NCBI GenBank assembly: GCA_028622995.1 | Contig: JAJQJQ010000044.1 | Location: 62,001 to 126,000, forward strand | Direction: 5' to 3' | Length of the DNA stretch: 64,000 nucleotides | Source: Panagrolaimus kolymaensis | Taxonomy: Eukaryota > Nematoda > Chromadorea > Rhabditida > Panagrolaimidae | In this document: in pieces, positions 12,069-22,843 of the stretch | Layout of the letters: every line of letters begins with the position of its first letter | How positions within the stretch are numbered: the first letter of the stretch is position 1 | Made by a program: the position numbers and the translations under genes | Notes under the pieces: model-generated | The model's database searches: none | What the model saw: only the letters and a program-made list of their open reading frames with translations | What the model was told of the DNA's origin: nothing

Positions 12069-12096
12069 GCGGCGCGGAGCGCCGCTTCTTGCCTAG
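12069..12096 (+). mobile_element. Helitron-like 3' terminus
   Basis: A perfect GC-rich hairpin (arms GCGGCGC and GCGCCGC, loop GGA, 12069-12085) is followed after seven bases by CTAG (12093-12096) and then a T. A short GC-rich hairpin just before a terminal CTRR, followed by host T, is the standard 3' signature of Helitrons. The 5' end (TC after A) was not located, so the element length is unknown. The decayed coding sequence upstream may belong to it. Confidence 0.4.
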
Positions 12097-12243
12097 TCTT
12101 TGAATACAATTGATTGCTCACACATTTTGCTATCAATTTTTTTGATTCGTTAATTTGCATATTTAGTTTAACGCTTTATTTTCCAATGCTTTCTTTGTGT
12201 TTTTACCAAAATCTTTATTTGAACTTTTTATTCTTCTCAAACG

Positions 12244-13464
12244 ATGTCGTCAAATGATAATTCTGGAAAGCCAAATGGACCTGAAAAAGTAAGCTTATTT
12301 TATCTTTCATTTTTCTTTAAATTTTATGATTGATTATTTTAGCAGCCAAAAGAAAAATCATTTACAACTTCACCATTAACTGTATCAGATTATATTGGTA
12401 TACCTAAACCTGAAGTAGTTCAATCATATGTTAGATCCGTATATGCATGGTTTAGTGGTGGATCATCAACAAAAACACCAACTCAAACACCAACACCATA
12501 TCAATCACCAAATACATCATCAAATGCAAATGTAACATTAGCTGCTCCAACTCTTGCTTCTGCTGCTAAAACAAATGGAAATCTTGCTGCTGGTGTTCAT
12601 CCATCTCAACAACAATCCATGAATAAAACTGATAATATTTATGGTGATATTGGATCTGGTGGAGAAGGTGCTAATGGTCCATCAAGTAATAATACAACTG
12701 AAACACCATTTAGTGATTTATCTTCTTGTGCAACACCTCCTGATCAAACTGAAAAAGGAAAATCTATGGCATCTCCAACTAAACAATCTGCTGCTCTTGT
12801 TTCTAATGTTAATGCTAATGGAGGAAATGGAAAGAAAGAAGAAGATTCATGGGCTAAAGAAATGAAAGATATCGTAAGCACTAATGAAACTATCCTCCTT
12901 TCATCCAAAAGTGATAATGATCTTCATTCAAATCTTCTCAACAACAGCAATAACAATGAGGTTGGTGGTGGTAAACAAAAAGAAGAAAGTAAAAAATCTG
13001 AATTCTTACAACCAGTTGCTGCTGCTGAAAATGATATGCAATTTAGTTTTATGAATCAGCTTCGGGATTTGGAAACTGAAAAAAATGTGAGTTTTTCATT
13101 TTTGTGGTTTATTGCTGTATGACTTTCATCCTCTAAAAACTTGAAACTTTGTATTAATCGTCAAACTTATAATTTTGTTTCATTCTGTAACTGGTTAATA
13201 ACTCGCTTCATTTTTTAGAAAGACTTCCTCGTACCTGATCATATTTATTTTGATGGTCGTGATAAAGCTCCACCAGTTCATAAACCAAATTCAACAAGAC
13301 TTCCATTATCTTCATCATCCGCTGCTGCTGCTCCATCTTCAACTGGTTCAAGTATTCTTCCATCATTAATTCCAAAAAAAGTTGGAGAAGTTTTATCAAA
13401 TTTTATTACTACCAAACCACCAAAAACAAATAATGATGCTCAAAATCAAAAAGATTCAAAATAA
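12244..13464 (+). CDS. Ser/Asn/Pro-rich low-complexity protein of unknown function, three exons
   Basis: Exons 12244-12288, 12343-13086 and 13219-13464 join in phase 0 to give 344 residues. I do not recognise a domain. The N-terminal part contains TVSDYIGIPKPEVVQSYVRS and VYAWFSGG, the most structured-looking segment and possibly an amphipathic or membrane-associated helix. The rest is Ser, Thr, Asn, Gln and Pro-rich and probably disordered, with a more conserved-looking stretch FLVPDHIYFDGRDKAPP at the start of exon 3. There is no signal peptide. Codon use and clean GT-AG introns in one frame support a real gene. AATAAA follows about 55 bp after the stop. Confidence 0.75.
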
Positions 13465-14121
13465 TATTAATCATCACTAATTAATTATGTATGCATTATT
13501 ACTGTATTTATGAAAGAAAAAATAAATTTAGAATGAAAACTTTAAAGCGTCTTTTTTGTTTTTACGACTTCAAGAATGAAATCTTCTCTCTTTGAAAATA
13601 ATAAGTTATGGGATTGCAAAACAAAAAATAATGGAAAACGCATAATTTTGTTTCAGTTTATTCCATCCAAAAATAGGTAGTTTCCATTTTTTGTTCAACG
13701 ACAACAAAAAAAAATATGACGCAAATTGTTACAGTAATAAAGCAACAAAAAAAGAAGAGATTCTTTAATCCAATAACACAATTTTTAGTTTAATTGTTTA
13801 CAATTTTTTTATATTTGAACCTCGATCAAGAGAGAGAGCAACAAAAAAAAATGAACGAAAAAAAGTGATTGAACTTTTCCCCATTGTGATTGCTAAAGTT
13901 CGATTTAGTTCAATGGTGAATGACGCACATTACAAAAAATACATAAAAAAAGAAGCTCTCTCTTGGTCAAGAAATAGAAAAAAAAGAAGAAGAAAGATTG
14001 ATTGATTAATAAATTGCAACAACAAAAAATGTAAGAAAAAAAAAGAGGCAAGGAATACTGTAAATGTATTCAACGCTTTTTTTTGTTCTAAGCTTTTATT
14101 AGATTTGTCTCTCTTTTTTAG
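13465..14121. other. Intergenic AT-rich interval
   Basis: Contains the polyadenylation region of the preceding gene and A-rich low-complexity sequence. None of the upstream COA7 exons is seen here, which matters for the orphan exon that follows. Confidence 0.5.
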
Positions 14122-14269
14122 AATGTTTAAAATTGGTGATGGAATACCTAAAGATCTCGAAAAAGCTAAAGAATATCATGACAAAGCAGCAGCTGAACTA
14201 ATAAATTTGATGAAAAGGAGAAATGAATCAGAATTTTGGGGCTTTAGAAAAGCAAGAAATACATTTTAG
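14122..14269 (+). pseudogene. coa-7: Orphan duplicated last exon of COA7
   Basis: After a splice-acceptor-like TTTTTTAG, the frame reads [20 protein letters not shown] and then KAAAELINLM before ending at TAG 14267-14269. The first 60 bp or so are almost identical to the last exon of the coa-7 gene at 17125, including third codon positions; the tail then diverges completely. No other COA7 exon is present nearby, so this is a partial duplication with its own acceptor, sitting on the far side of rad-23 from its parent. It is either a pseudogene fragment or a terminal exon captured by something unseen. Confidence 0.8.
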
Positions 14270-14857
14270 TCGAATGACCGTGTTTTCTTCTTTTGCCTCT
14301 TATTATGAAAAAACACCGGTGCATAGTTTTCTGTTTGAATAAAAAGAAGATAATGGTGTTAGAATAATTTGAAATAATTGAAGACAACAAAACAAATCTG
14401 ATGATCAGGAAAAAGAAATTGCTTGATTGCAAAATTTCAAACAAATGCAGGTCATGAAAAGAAAAATGAATAGCGAGAGCAAAGCAATTTTTAGTGGGCT
14501 TTGCTTTTTAACTTCAGAAAAAAGAAATCTTCGAATGTTCATGGAATCACTCTTTCAAACTTTTATCGAAGAAAAAAATGTTGAACATCGTCGTTGTTTC
14601 TTTCACATCAAAGCACAAAAAATGCTTTCTGCTTTTCCACCATTTTTCTAATCAATCCTTACTTTTTTCTTATGCTTTTTATTAAATCCGTTATAATTAA
14701 CCTTATCGAGTAGCTGCTAATAAACCTATTTTACAACGTTTTTTGCGTGTTTTACATCATCCAAACTTTCTTTGAAAGTTCCCGAATGTTTCCCTTCCGC
14801 GTTCATCATTTTCCTTCGAGCATTTTGTATTTTCCATTTCATTCACTTTCAACTTTT
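14270..14857. other. Intergenic region upstream of rad-23
   Basis: No convincing coding sequence. A plus frame at 14427-14651 is 74 codons, has no recognisable domain and lacks splice context. The end of this region should hold the promoter of the rad-23/coa-7 unit. Confidence 0.4.
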
Positions 14858-14881
14858 TAGCTCCTTCTCCATCTCATCATC
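14850..14881 (+). promoter_or_regulatory. Candidate trans-splice acceptor and 5' leader of rad-23
   Basis: CTTTTTAG ends about 23 bp before the rad-23 ATG with no donor in a suitable upstream exon. A strong unpaired acceptor this close to a start codon is how spliced-leader sites look in nematodes. Confidence 0.45.
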
Positions 14882-16100
14882 ATGAAGGCCACGTTCAAAA
14901 GTATTACTCAAGAAGCTTTTGAAATTGAAGTTGAAGACGATCAAACGGTAACTTTATCTTTGTCATCATTTTTTATTGATGGTGTTTTTTGCAGGTATCA
15001 GATATCAAAAAGGCTATTGCCAATGCTCGTGGAGAAGACAAATTTCCTCCTGATCAACAAAAACTTATTTATAATGGTAAAATTTTGGAGGATGAGCAAA
15101 CCTGGTCATCACTCAATTATGATGAAAAACGATTCGTTGTTGTTGTATTGAAACGTGCTGCTCCACCACCAAAACCTGAACCAACTCCAGAGCTTAAGAA
15201 AGAAGAAACATCCGCTGAATCAGCACCATCTGAAACACCGTCTGAAGCACCCAAACAAGAAGCTCCAATACCTGCAAAAGCAGCTGCAACTGAAGTTCCT
15301 GCTACTCCAGCCAATCGTGCACCACCTGTTGCAACTCCACAAGCTCCTGTTCGCACTAATGCACCTCGTACGTTATCTTTTTTCCTTATCTTTTTTACAT
15401 TCATTTTTTTGTAGTTTCTGAAGAAAACCAAGAAAAGCTCAACAATATTATGGCAATGGGTTATCCTGAAGGTGAAGCCTTGGTTGCTCTTCGTACTGCT
15501 TTCTATGATGCTGAACGTGCTGTTGAATATTTGATTAATGGTGTACCTGATACTGTTCGCGCTGAAGGTGGATATAATGCTGCTATGGAAGGTGGTGATG
15601 ATGATGAAGGACCACATGTTGGTCTCGACTTTCTTCAAGATAATGGACAATTTCAACAACTTCGTGAAATGCTACGTGCTCATCCTGAAATGCTTCCAGA
15701 AATTATGCAGCAAATTGCTCAAGACAATCCTGCTCTTATGCAACTTATTCGTGAAAATGAACAACAATTTCTAGCTCTATTAAATGAAGATGCTGATGCC
15801 GCTGTTGGTGCTCAAGTTGGTGGTGCTGGTGGAGGGCAAGGCGGTCAACCTCAAGGGCTTCCACCTAATATCATTCCCATTACTCAAGGTGATCGTGAAG
15901 CTATAAATCGCGTAAGTTTCTTTCATTAACTCATAAAGCTTTGTTTTAATTGAAACCGTTTTTAGCTCAGAGATATGGGATTTCCTGAACAAATTGTGAT
16001 TGAAGCATACTTTGCATGTGATAAAAATGAAGGCCTTGCTGTAAATTATATTCTTGCTCGTTTGGAAGATGGTGATGATGATGAAGAAGGTGCAGCTTAA
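14882..16100 (+). CDS. rad-23: RAD23 ubiquitin-receptor / nucleotide-excision-repair protein, four exons
   Basis: Shuttle factor that delivers ubiquitinated proteins to the proteasome and stabilises XPC in DNA repair. Exons 14882-14947, 14995-15367, 15415-15911 and 15966-16100 give 356 residues. Domains in order: an N-terminal ubiquitin-like domain (about 1-76, MKATFKSITQEAFEIEVED with QKLIYNGKIL); a Pro/Ala/Glu linker; UBA1 (about 147-190, IMAMGYPEGEALVALRTAF); an XPC-binding domain (about 217-270, LREMLRAHPEMLPEIMQQIA); and UBA2 (about 313-352, DMGFPEQIVIEAYFACDKNE). Architecture and length match metazoan RAD23. The second exon must end before GTACGT at 15368 to avoid a stop. The next gene begins 238 bp after the stop on the same strand, which fits a nematode operon. 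Confidence 0.96.
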
Positions 16101-16338
16101 TTTAACTTTTGATTTGTCTTGTTTAATATTTAAAATACTTGTTGCTATATGTACTGTTTTTGGTGTCTTATTTCTCTTGAAAAAAATAAATTTATTATTA
16201 ATATATACTATTTTATTATTTGTTTTGATATTTTTGCTATGATAACGAAGATGTTTAAATCATAAACTTATTTCATTTTTCTTTTCTGTGTGTTTACAAA
16301 GGTTGATTGAGGTGCTTTTTAGTAAGATATTATCGCGT
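16101..16338 (+). promoter_or_regulatory. rad-23/coa-7 intercistronic region with candidate SL acceptor
   Basis: An AATAAA polyadenylation signal lies near 16185. It is followed by a T-rich stretch and GTGCTTTTTAG ending at about 16322, 16 bp before the coa-7 ATG. A poly(A) signal followed within 100-200 bp by a trans-splice acceptor is the usual arrangement inside a nematode operon. Confidence 0.55.
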
Positions 16339-17251
16339 ATGGCCAAGTTTACTAAAGCAGAGATTCTTGCAGAATTCGAAGAAACCCAAAAAGAGCGAAG
16401 AGAATATGTTAAAAACATTGGAATCGAATATCGTTATGGATGCTATGAAGAGAAGCGAGGAGATTCGTGCCATCTTTTAGGCGAATATATGGAAGCGATT
16501 GAACAAAATTTTAAATCCTCTTTTACGCTCTTTCGTGATAATTGTGAAATTCGAAAATATCCTAAAAGCTGTTACAAATATGCTATGTATTTATTGAGTG
16601 GAAGAGAATGTGAACCAAGTTTTGAAAAAATGATAAAACCATTGGAACTTGCATGTTCAGATAATATACCTCCTGCATGTCGATATTTAGCTTTGGTTAA
16701 TTGGAATGGTCATGATAATCGTCCACCGAATTCTCAAAAAGCTGAAGAAGCTATGAAAAAGTAAGTTTTTGCATCGATGTTTTTTGACAAGGAGTTAGTT
16801 AGCTATCGGCTTTTGACTACCTCATGTTTTACTTTTGGATATTTTCTTCTAACCTTTATCATTTTCAGAGCATGCGATCTCGAAGATCCCGAATCTTGCT
16901 GGCTACTAAGTACATGGTATATGGGCCCTGGAACAAAATTTAAAACTAAATGTGCTGGACTTGATCGGAATAAACGAGAACTAGGACAACTTGAAAAGAA
17001 TCCTGAAAAAGCTTTAGAATATGGTATTCGAGCATGTGAATTTAACATTCCTCAATCATGTGCAAATGTTTCAAGGTTTGGTTTTCTTGTTAACTATTTC
17101 ATTAATTGCTTTTGTATGTTTTAGGATGTTTAAAATTGGTGATGGAATACCTAAAGATCTCGAAAAAGCTAAAGAATATCATGATAAAGCAACTGGGCTT
17201 ATTGAATTGTTGAGAAGTATGAATGCTAATGCCGGATTTACTGGAGCCTAA
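16339..17251 (+). CDS. coa-7: COA7 (Sel1-repeat mitochondrial respiratory-chain assembly factor), three exons
   Basis: Haem-binding, Sel1-repeat protein of the mitochondrial intermembrane space that supports assembly of cytochrome oxidase and other respiratory complexes. Exons 16339-16760, 16869-17075 and 17125-17251 give 251 residues, close to human COA7 (231). The N-terminus [20 protein letters not shown] and the regularly spaced Cys-containing repeats ([63 protein letters not shown]) fit the family, whose paired cysteines form disulphides in each repeat. There is no N-terminal presequence, as expected. It probably shares an operon with rad-23. A fragment of its last exon is duplicated at 14122. 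Confidence 0.92.
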
Positions 17252-17851
17252 TATAGTTTTTTTATTATCGTTTGCTATTGTAAATTATTGTCGTGATATG
17301 TAATAGGAATTAAATAAAGTTGATTATTTTGTTTATTAGAAAATTTCTTTGACGATGCAATGTTTTTTATAAAGAATTGGATCATGATTAAAGGTTGGAA
17401 GCTTGCTTACAGAGTATCAAGCAACGAAAAAAAGTAATGAGAAAACGATTGTGATTCATTATGGATTATCAAAAGATACTAAAAATGTTAAAACAAAATC
17501 GAAGCATGTTATAACTTATAAGGTTTTTAACATTATTGTTGTTCGTCTCACCTTCTTTCATTTCTTGCATTCTCTCATTTTTCTGTAAAATTTGGAAAGT
17601 TCTCTTCAAAGTGTAAGTATTAATGAAAGTGATCAGTAACGTGTATTTTCAATCATCTTTTTTGTTGATTTCTTCGAATAATACTAATTACCAAGTGTTT
17701 TGACACAAGACTATGCAAACAAGTCTACGAAACAATAGATATTACAAAAACGATTGTTTAAAAAAAAATTTATTATTAGAAACTCATTTGAATATTAATA
17801 TTATTATTACATACAAATACAAAAACGAAATAATACAAATTCATTCTCCAA
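17252..17851. other. Convergent 3' flank
   Basis: Lies between the 3' ends of coa-7 (plus) and the membrane-protein gene (minus). AATAAA occurs near 17314. A plus frame at 17403-17588 shows no domain. Nothing else is supported. Confidence 0.4.
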
Positions 17852-19987
17852 TTATTTTCGCTTCTTTTTCTTTTTGGAAGGTTTATCAATGATGACTATT
17901 TTGCTTTCGGTATTGGCTGCTTCTTTAGATGGACCATTTGATTTTGAATTTGATCGCTTTTCTTCTGAATTGTTTGGAGTTGAATTTGTATTAACGTGTT
18001 TGACATCGTTGAAACAATCAGAATTCATTAGAGAAGCAGCTTCAATTGCGTTCGCTGGATAACCAAAAGCATTTCGTTCTTCGATGGATGAGTTACGCTT
18101 CCAAAATGGCAATTCACGACTAAAAATGGAAAACGAAATTAGCAATACTAACAATAAGCACATAACCAACCGAAATATTGCAAGAGCATGGCGTCGAGTT
18201 TCATCTGGATGATTAAGTGAGAACCCAACAACGAGCAACAAAGCCATGGAATATTTCTGAAGATGCTCTTCGTCGACAGGAATGGAATGGCCAAACTCGA
18301 GTGCAAAACATGTGAAACGAATGTATTCAGGAGTGTCAGGTTGTTGAAGGTATGTTCGAGTTGGTTTTGACAATTTCATTGCTTTTCCATTATTGTCGAG
18401 TTTGAGATCATGTTCTTTGAGTTGTTCGATTGCTTTTTCTCTGAAAAAAGAAAGAAAAGATAAAGTTGTTATTGAATCCAAAAAATAAACATACACAAGT
18501 TGATTGATCGTGACAAAGACGTCACCGACATAGTTACAAAAGAGCGAGATTTCAACGCTAAGAAGCTTCTTCTTTGGATTAGGTTTGTAATCTCTAAAAA
18601 ATAATGATGAGTTTAATCTTGAAAAAGCAAAAATTTACTTTGTCAATGATTCAGCCATTTTCTTTCCAATCAAACCACTTCTTGCCATGGATTTATAGTG
18701 AGCTTCGTATGCCGTATTCTTGTTGAGGGATCTTTGAGATTCAACGCTATCCTTGAATCGACCACGCATTCTGCTACCAGAGCTTCCAGATGCTGTTCTA
18801 AAAGGATGTACCCATCGATTTTGTTGTCGTTTGAGTTTCTTTGGATCTTCATGTTCGACGATAGGTTCTTTAGACTCGGTAATAACAGGAGCAGGTAGAA
18901 AAGGCGGTGGAGGTTCTTCAGTAGCTTCAGTGGTTTCCTTTCTTGGCTTTGATTCAGTTGGTTTGATTTCATCTTGAACTTTCTTAGAATTTTCTTTTGC
19001 AGCTTTAGGATGAGGAGCACTGAACTTCTTTGTTGCTTCTTTCACTTTTGGAGGTTTCACTTCTTTCTTTTCAGGCTGAACTTTTGCCACTTCTTTGACT
19101 TCATGAGGAGCTTCTTTTTTGACAGGTTTAATAATGACCACTTCTTCTAAATCTTGATTCATTGCTTGTCGCTTCTTCTTGTTTGCTCTTTTCTTGTAGC
19201 ATACGACAGCACTAAAATGTTGGATGTTATTGAAAGAATAAAAATGGAATAACTAACATAACAATGATGATAATGATGACCACAACAGCAACAACGATGC
19301 ATACAATCAAAATAGTTGATCCATTGGAAGTTGAAGCTTCAGTTGACGATGAGAGAATGGAAGTTGATGACGAAGTTGTTGTTGTTGCAAAAATCGGTGG
19401 AACATACATCTTTGCATTGAGGATTGTAATTGGACATGATTCCGAAACTTCACGAACATCGATTGTTATGACTTTTTCTTTATCAAAAGCAGGTTCACAG
19501 CTGACGACACCTTGATTTCCGCAATATGAAGCAAAAAGCTCTTGCATTCTAATAAAAGGACATGACTTAATCTTGTTTTTGGGTATTTCGATAAGGTCCG
19601 TAAATTTGACTTTTGTTTTCTTTGCTTCAATTTGAAATCCACAAATGTTTGATTGAGATTGACAAAGTTCTCCAGCTTGTTCACTAAATCCTGAAGTTGA
19701 CGAATTGTAGCAAAACAAAGTCCTGAAAAATAAAATGGTACAAAAATAAAAAATAAAAATACATACTTTCCCATGCAATGCTCTAAATCAACAATATGAA
19801 TATCCAAAGCACCATTTGCAAGAACCAATTGAACAATTCCAGGAGACACCAGTTTTACATCATTTCCTATTTTTTCAACAGCAGAAGAATCGACCATGAG
19901 TTCATTTGAATCATCCAATGAGAGAACAGATTTAGAATTCACCACAATAATGACGAAGAGGAAAACCAAGAACGATGAAATACGCAT
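17852..19987 (-). CDS. Single-pass membrane protein with Lys-rich cytoplasmic tail, unknown, six exons
   Basis: Exons 19987-19767, 19722-19258, 19211-18639, 18593-18495, 18440-18171 and 18119-17852 sum to 631 residues with all phases consistent. A signal peptide (MRISSFLVFLFVIIVV) is followed by an extracellular region of about 180 residues with paired cysteines (LCQSQSNICGF, KSCPFIRMQELFASYCG) and a Ser/Thr-rich stalk. A membrane segment (LIVCIVVAVVVIIIIIV) comes next, then a long tail rich in Lys, Glu and Pro. The tail holds a more folded-looking part (TFCNYVGDVFVTINQLV-like helix, then YIRFTCFALEFGHSIPVDEE) and ends in KKKKKRK. The donor at 19257 (GTTAGT) was chosen because it alone keeps the frame into exon 3. 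I do not recognise the family; it is probably nematode-specific. Confidence 0.75.
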
Positions 19988-20818
19988 TTTTGCTTTCTTT
20001 CAAAGAACGACGACCGATTGCAGGGAGTTTCAAAAGTTGAAAATGAATGATTTGAGCTTTTATATTCAATCATAGTAAATTTTGAAGCAAATTTGATAAA
20101 TGCAAAAATATCAAAATTTGAATAAATAAAATGCAAATGAAAACTTTTTGAAAGAGCGAAAAAATGAATGTTAGCTAATTTTTTTCCCGCCTTTTTTTTC
20201 AACGTGCATGGGAATCAATTGTGTTATCTTTTTTCTTGATTACAGTATAATTTTTTCTTTGAAGTTAATCATATATAAGGGATATTAAAGTTTAGTATTA
20301 TTGTTATTCATAGCTTTTCTACAACAATTCCTGCAATTCCATTTACTTATTTTTTTAAAACTAATTTTGCTCAAAGCAAATTCAGTGAAAGTTAGAATGT
20401 GAAAAATCGTTGAGTGTACAGAAGAACATAATAAGTTTCAGGATGTGGTTTGCAAAAAAGCTTATAAAAGAAAAGTATTGTACATATTATTTTTAATAAC
20501 CTTTTAAAACAAATTTTTTTAGCCTATTTTTCTTATTATATTTATTATTATCTTTTGATTTTTTTTGGTTAGTAAAAAAGTTGAATTAGCGTTGCTTTTT
20601 TTCTTTTCCTTTTTGAGTTTTGTTGATATCTTTTTTTTCTCGATAGCTTTCAATAATTTTGGATTTTAAATGTAAAATGTTCTCGAACAAACAACAACTG
20701 TAAAGCTTTTTTAATTTACCTTTTTTCTAATTTGCTATAAAATTTTAGTCAAGATTTTTTTTTTGTTTTACTAAAAAGTAAAACATTCCAAAAATTATTT
20801 TGTACAGCTCTTAGTTGC
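19988..20818. other. Upstream region of the membrane-protein gene
   Basis: Gene-free AT-rich DNA containing the promoter of the minus-strand gene. A minus frame at 19939-20202 overlaps its first exon in another frame and is discarded. Confidence 0.4.
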
Positions 20819-20931
20819 TGTTTTGATTAAATTAATCAAAACAACTTAAGCTCCTTCGCCACGTCAAGGCGGCTGTACTTTGAAGGAGAAAAGGGTTTTC
20901 ACCCCCACCAGTTAACAGGTGTTTCCGAGAA
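20819..20931. repeat. Left flank of minisatellite with small inverted repeats
   Basis: Contains the palindrome GTTTTGATT/AATCAAAAC (near 20819-20843), then CTCCTTC...GAAGGAG (near 20850-20888) enclosing GCC...GGC. It is GC-richer than its surroundings and runs straight into the tandem array, so it may be the end of a composite mobile element that carries the array. Confidence 0.4.
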
Positions 20932-21402
20932 ATCTCCGAAGAGATATAAGTGAAGAAGGCCGACGCAAAAGCGAAGGATATCTCCGAAGAGATATAAGTG
21001 AAGAAGGCCGACGCAAAGCGAAGGATATCTCCGAAGAGATATAAGTGAAGAAGGCCGACGCAAAGCGAAGGATATCTCCGAAGAGATATAAGTGAAGAAG
21101 GCCGACGCAAAAGCGAAGGATATCTCCGAAGAGATATAAGTGAAGAAGGCCGACGCAAAAGCGAAGGATATCTCCGAAGAGATATAAGTGAAGAAGGCCG
21201 ACGCAAAGCGAAGGATATCTCCGAAGAGATATAAGTGAAGAAGGCCGACGCAAAGCGAAGGATATCTCCGAAGAGATATAAGTGAAGAAGGCCGACGCAA
21301 AGCGAAGGATATCTCCGAAGAGATATAAGTGAAGAAGGCCGACGCAAAGCGAAGGATATCTCCGAAGAGATATAAGTGAAGAAGGCTGACGCAAAGCGAA
21401 GG
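20932..21402. repeat. Minisatellite: ten copies of a 47-48 bp unit
   Basis: Unit ATCTCCGAAGAGATATAAGT, then GAAGAAGGCCGACGCAAAGC, then GAAGGAT. Copies are almost identical: some have one extra A (CAAAAGC), and the last has GGCTGAC instead of GGCCGAC. Each unit contains a small hairpin (ATCTC, loop CGAA, GAGAT). Because 47 is not a multiple of three, the array produces overlapping long open frames in all three minus frames; these are artefacts and not a repeat protein. The near-identity of copies implies recent expansion or homogenisation. Confidence 0.95.
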
Positions 21403-21409
21403 AATTTAA

Positions 21410-21610
21410 ATATAAAGGGAGGAAATATAAAAAATTTTCGTTTTTTAGAGCCATCTGAACAAACTACCTCTTTTTTTATAAATTGATTGAAAAAAATTTA
21501 CAAAAAGCAGTGCACTACTTTTTTTAAATTTTTTTAAATCAATTTATAAAAAAAGATGTGGTTTTTTTCAAATGATTCACGAAAAAAATTTATATTTCTT
21601 CGCTTTATAT
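21410..21610. repeat. Fold-back MITE-like element, copy 2 of the ATATAAAG family
   Basis: About 201 bp. The left arm ATATAAAGGGAGGAAATATA and the right arm (reverse complement ATATAAAGCGAAGAAATATA) pair imperfectly over about 85 bp, and the centre holds GCAGTGCACTAC. It matches the element at 703-910 in termini, size and centre, with much divergence in the arms. It starts eight bases after the last minisatellite unit, so array and MITE adjoin. Confidence 0.65.
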
Positions 21611-22079
21611 GGATGGAAAAAAAAAAGTTGAAAAGGGAAAGGGAAAAGTTGAAAGAGAAGAAGAAAAAGTTGAAGAATGAAATTTTAGATTCTTCGAAGC
21701 TATAGCTATAACATTTTTGGCGCCAAATTGTTGAAAGGGAAAAAAGACAGCTTTGCGCGAAAATCGTTGCAAGAATATTTGATAAGCCTTCTTTAGGGTC
21801 AAACTAGAATGTATGTTTTCGAAAGAAACTTATAAATCCTCAAAATGGCAAATTTTTCATATTTGGTGGTTTCCAAATTCGGCGTTATGCTACACTCTCA
21901 TTAATTCCTAGCACAAACAATTGCCAACATGGTATTTTAGTAAATAAAAAAATCAACAAAGTTAAAATAATAACAACAGAGAGATCAAAAGAAATTTATA
22001 AAAACAGATTACAGTAACCTTGCAAAATAATTCAAACAAAAATAATAATTTTCTTTCATTTCATTCACAACACAATTTA
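21611..22079. other. Gene-free interval
   Basis: Purine-rich low-complexity tract (GAAAAGGGAAAGGG type) and AT-rich DNA. No gene or RNA seen. Confidence 0.4.
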
Positions 22080-22590
22080 TCACATTGATTCAACAATATC
22101 GGATGAAGTCCATAATTTCAGTGATCGATCTTTTGATGTTGATGCAATCCATTTTGAATCAGGTGAAATATCAACGCACATAACATGAGCAGAATGTCCT
22201 TCTAAAATTTTGAGAGTTGCCAACCATTTGTTGTCCAAATTTTGATTAAATTATCTGCTTAACCAGTAGCCACTGGAAACCATTTGGATGCCAACCATCA
22301 GTATGAATAGCTTGTTGATGACCTTCAAGAAACATAATACATTTTCAGTTCGTAAATCCCATGCTCGTTCATAACAATCATATCCACCAGTAAGAGCTAG
22401 AGAACCATCACCTTGAAATTCAATATCAAATACAGCTTTACTATGTCCTTCTTGAAAAAGAATTTCTTTATTGATTGTAAGATCATGTAATCGCCATGAA
22501 GCATTGTGACTAAAATAAACGAGTCGGTCGAAACAGACAAAGTTGTCGGTTTGTTGCGAACCCTGACTCTGATTTGCACGATTCAATTTG
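22080..22590 (-). pseudogene. prp-4: PRPF4 (U4/U6 snRNP WD40 protein) pseudogene
   Basis: Intronless minus-strand relic of the WD40 half of the spliceosomal U4/U6 protein PRPF4. Recognisable blocks in order are SHNASWRLHDLTINKEILFQ, EGHSKAVFDIEFQGDGSLAL, TGGYDCYERAWDLRTENVLC, EGHQQAIHTDGWHPNG, TTNGWQ with ILEGHSAHVMCVDISPDS, and KWIASTSKDRSLKLW before TGA at 22082-22080. These align with the PRPF4 repeats (SWRLWDL, EGHSxGVxDIAF, RVWDLRTG, KLW). The blocks lie in different frames, so there are at least three frameshifts, and the N-terminal half and one repeat are missing. Lack of introns suggests a retrocopy, though I see no poly(A) tract. Confidence 0.85.
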
Positions 22591-22843
22591 GAAAAAATGA
22601 TTATTTTTTGAGAAAAAGAATCTTATTATTTTTATACTCCCATTATTTTTTTCATCAGTTTTTAGGCAGCCCTAAATTTTGGAATAAGAAGAAGAAAATG
22701 CAAATTTTTTAATTTATTCATTTAGACAAGGTTTAGCTGCATTTTTTCTTGTTTTTGCTTTCATTTTGTCATTTGTCTTCATTTCATTTTCATTCATCGG
22801 TGTTGTTGTTCTTGCTCGTCGTCGTCAAATCGAAGAAAAAAGA

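Noticed and set aside
15117..15659. 180-codon minus-strand frame over rad-23
   Set aside because: Antisense shadow of RAD23, whose UBL and UBA domains are unmistakable on the plus strand.
18698..18977. Plus-strand frames over the Lys-rich membrane-protein gene
   Set aside because: Antisense to a six-exon model with consistent phases.
20832..21454. Three overlapping long minus-strand frames encoding a repeat peptide (RRPSSLISLRRYPS)
   Set aside because: They are the 47-bp minisatellite read in all three frames; 47 is not a multiple of three, so each frame cycles through the same peptide set. Not a protein.
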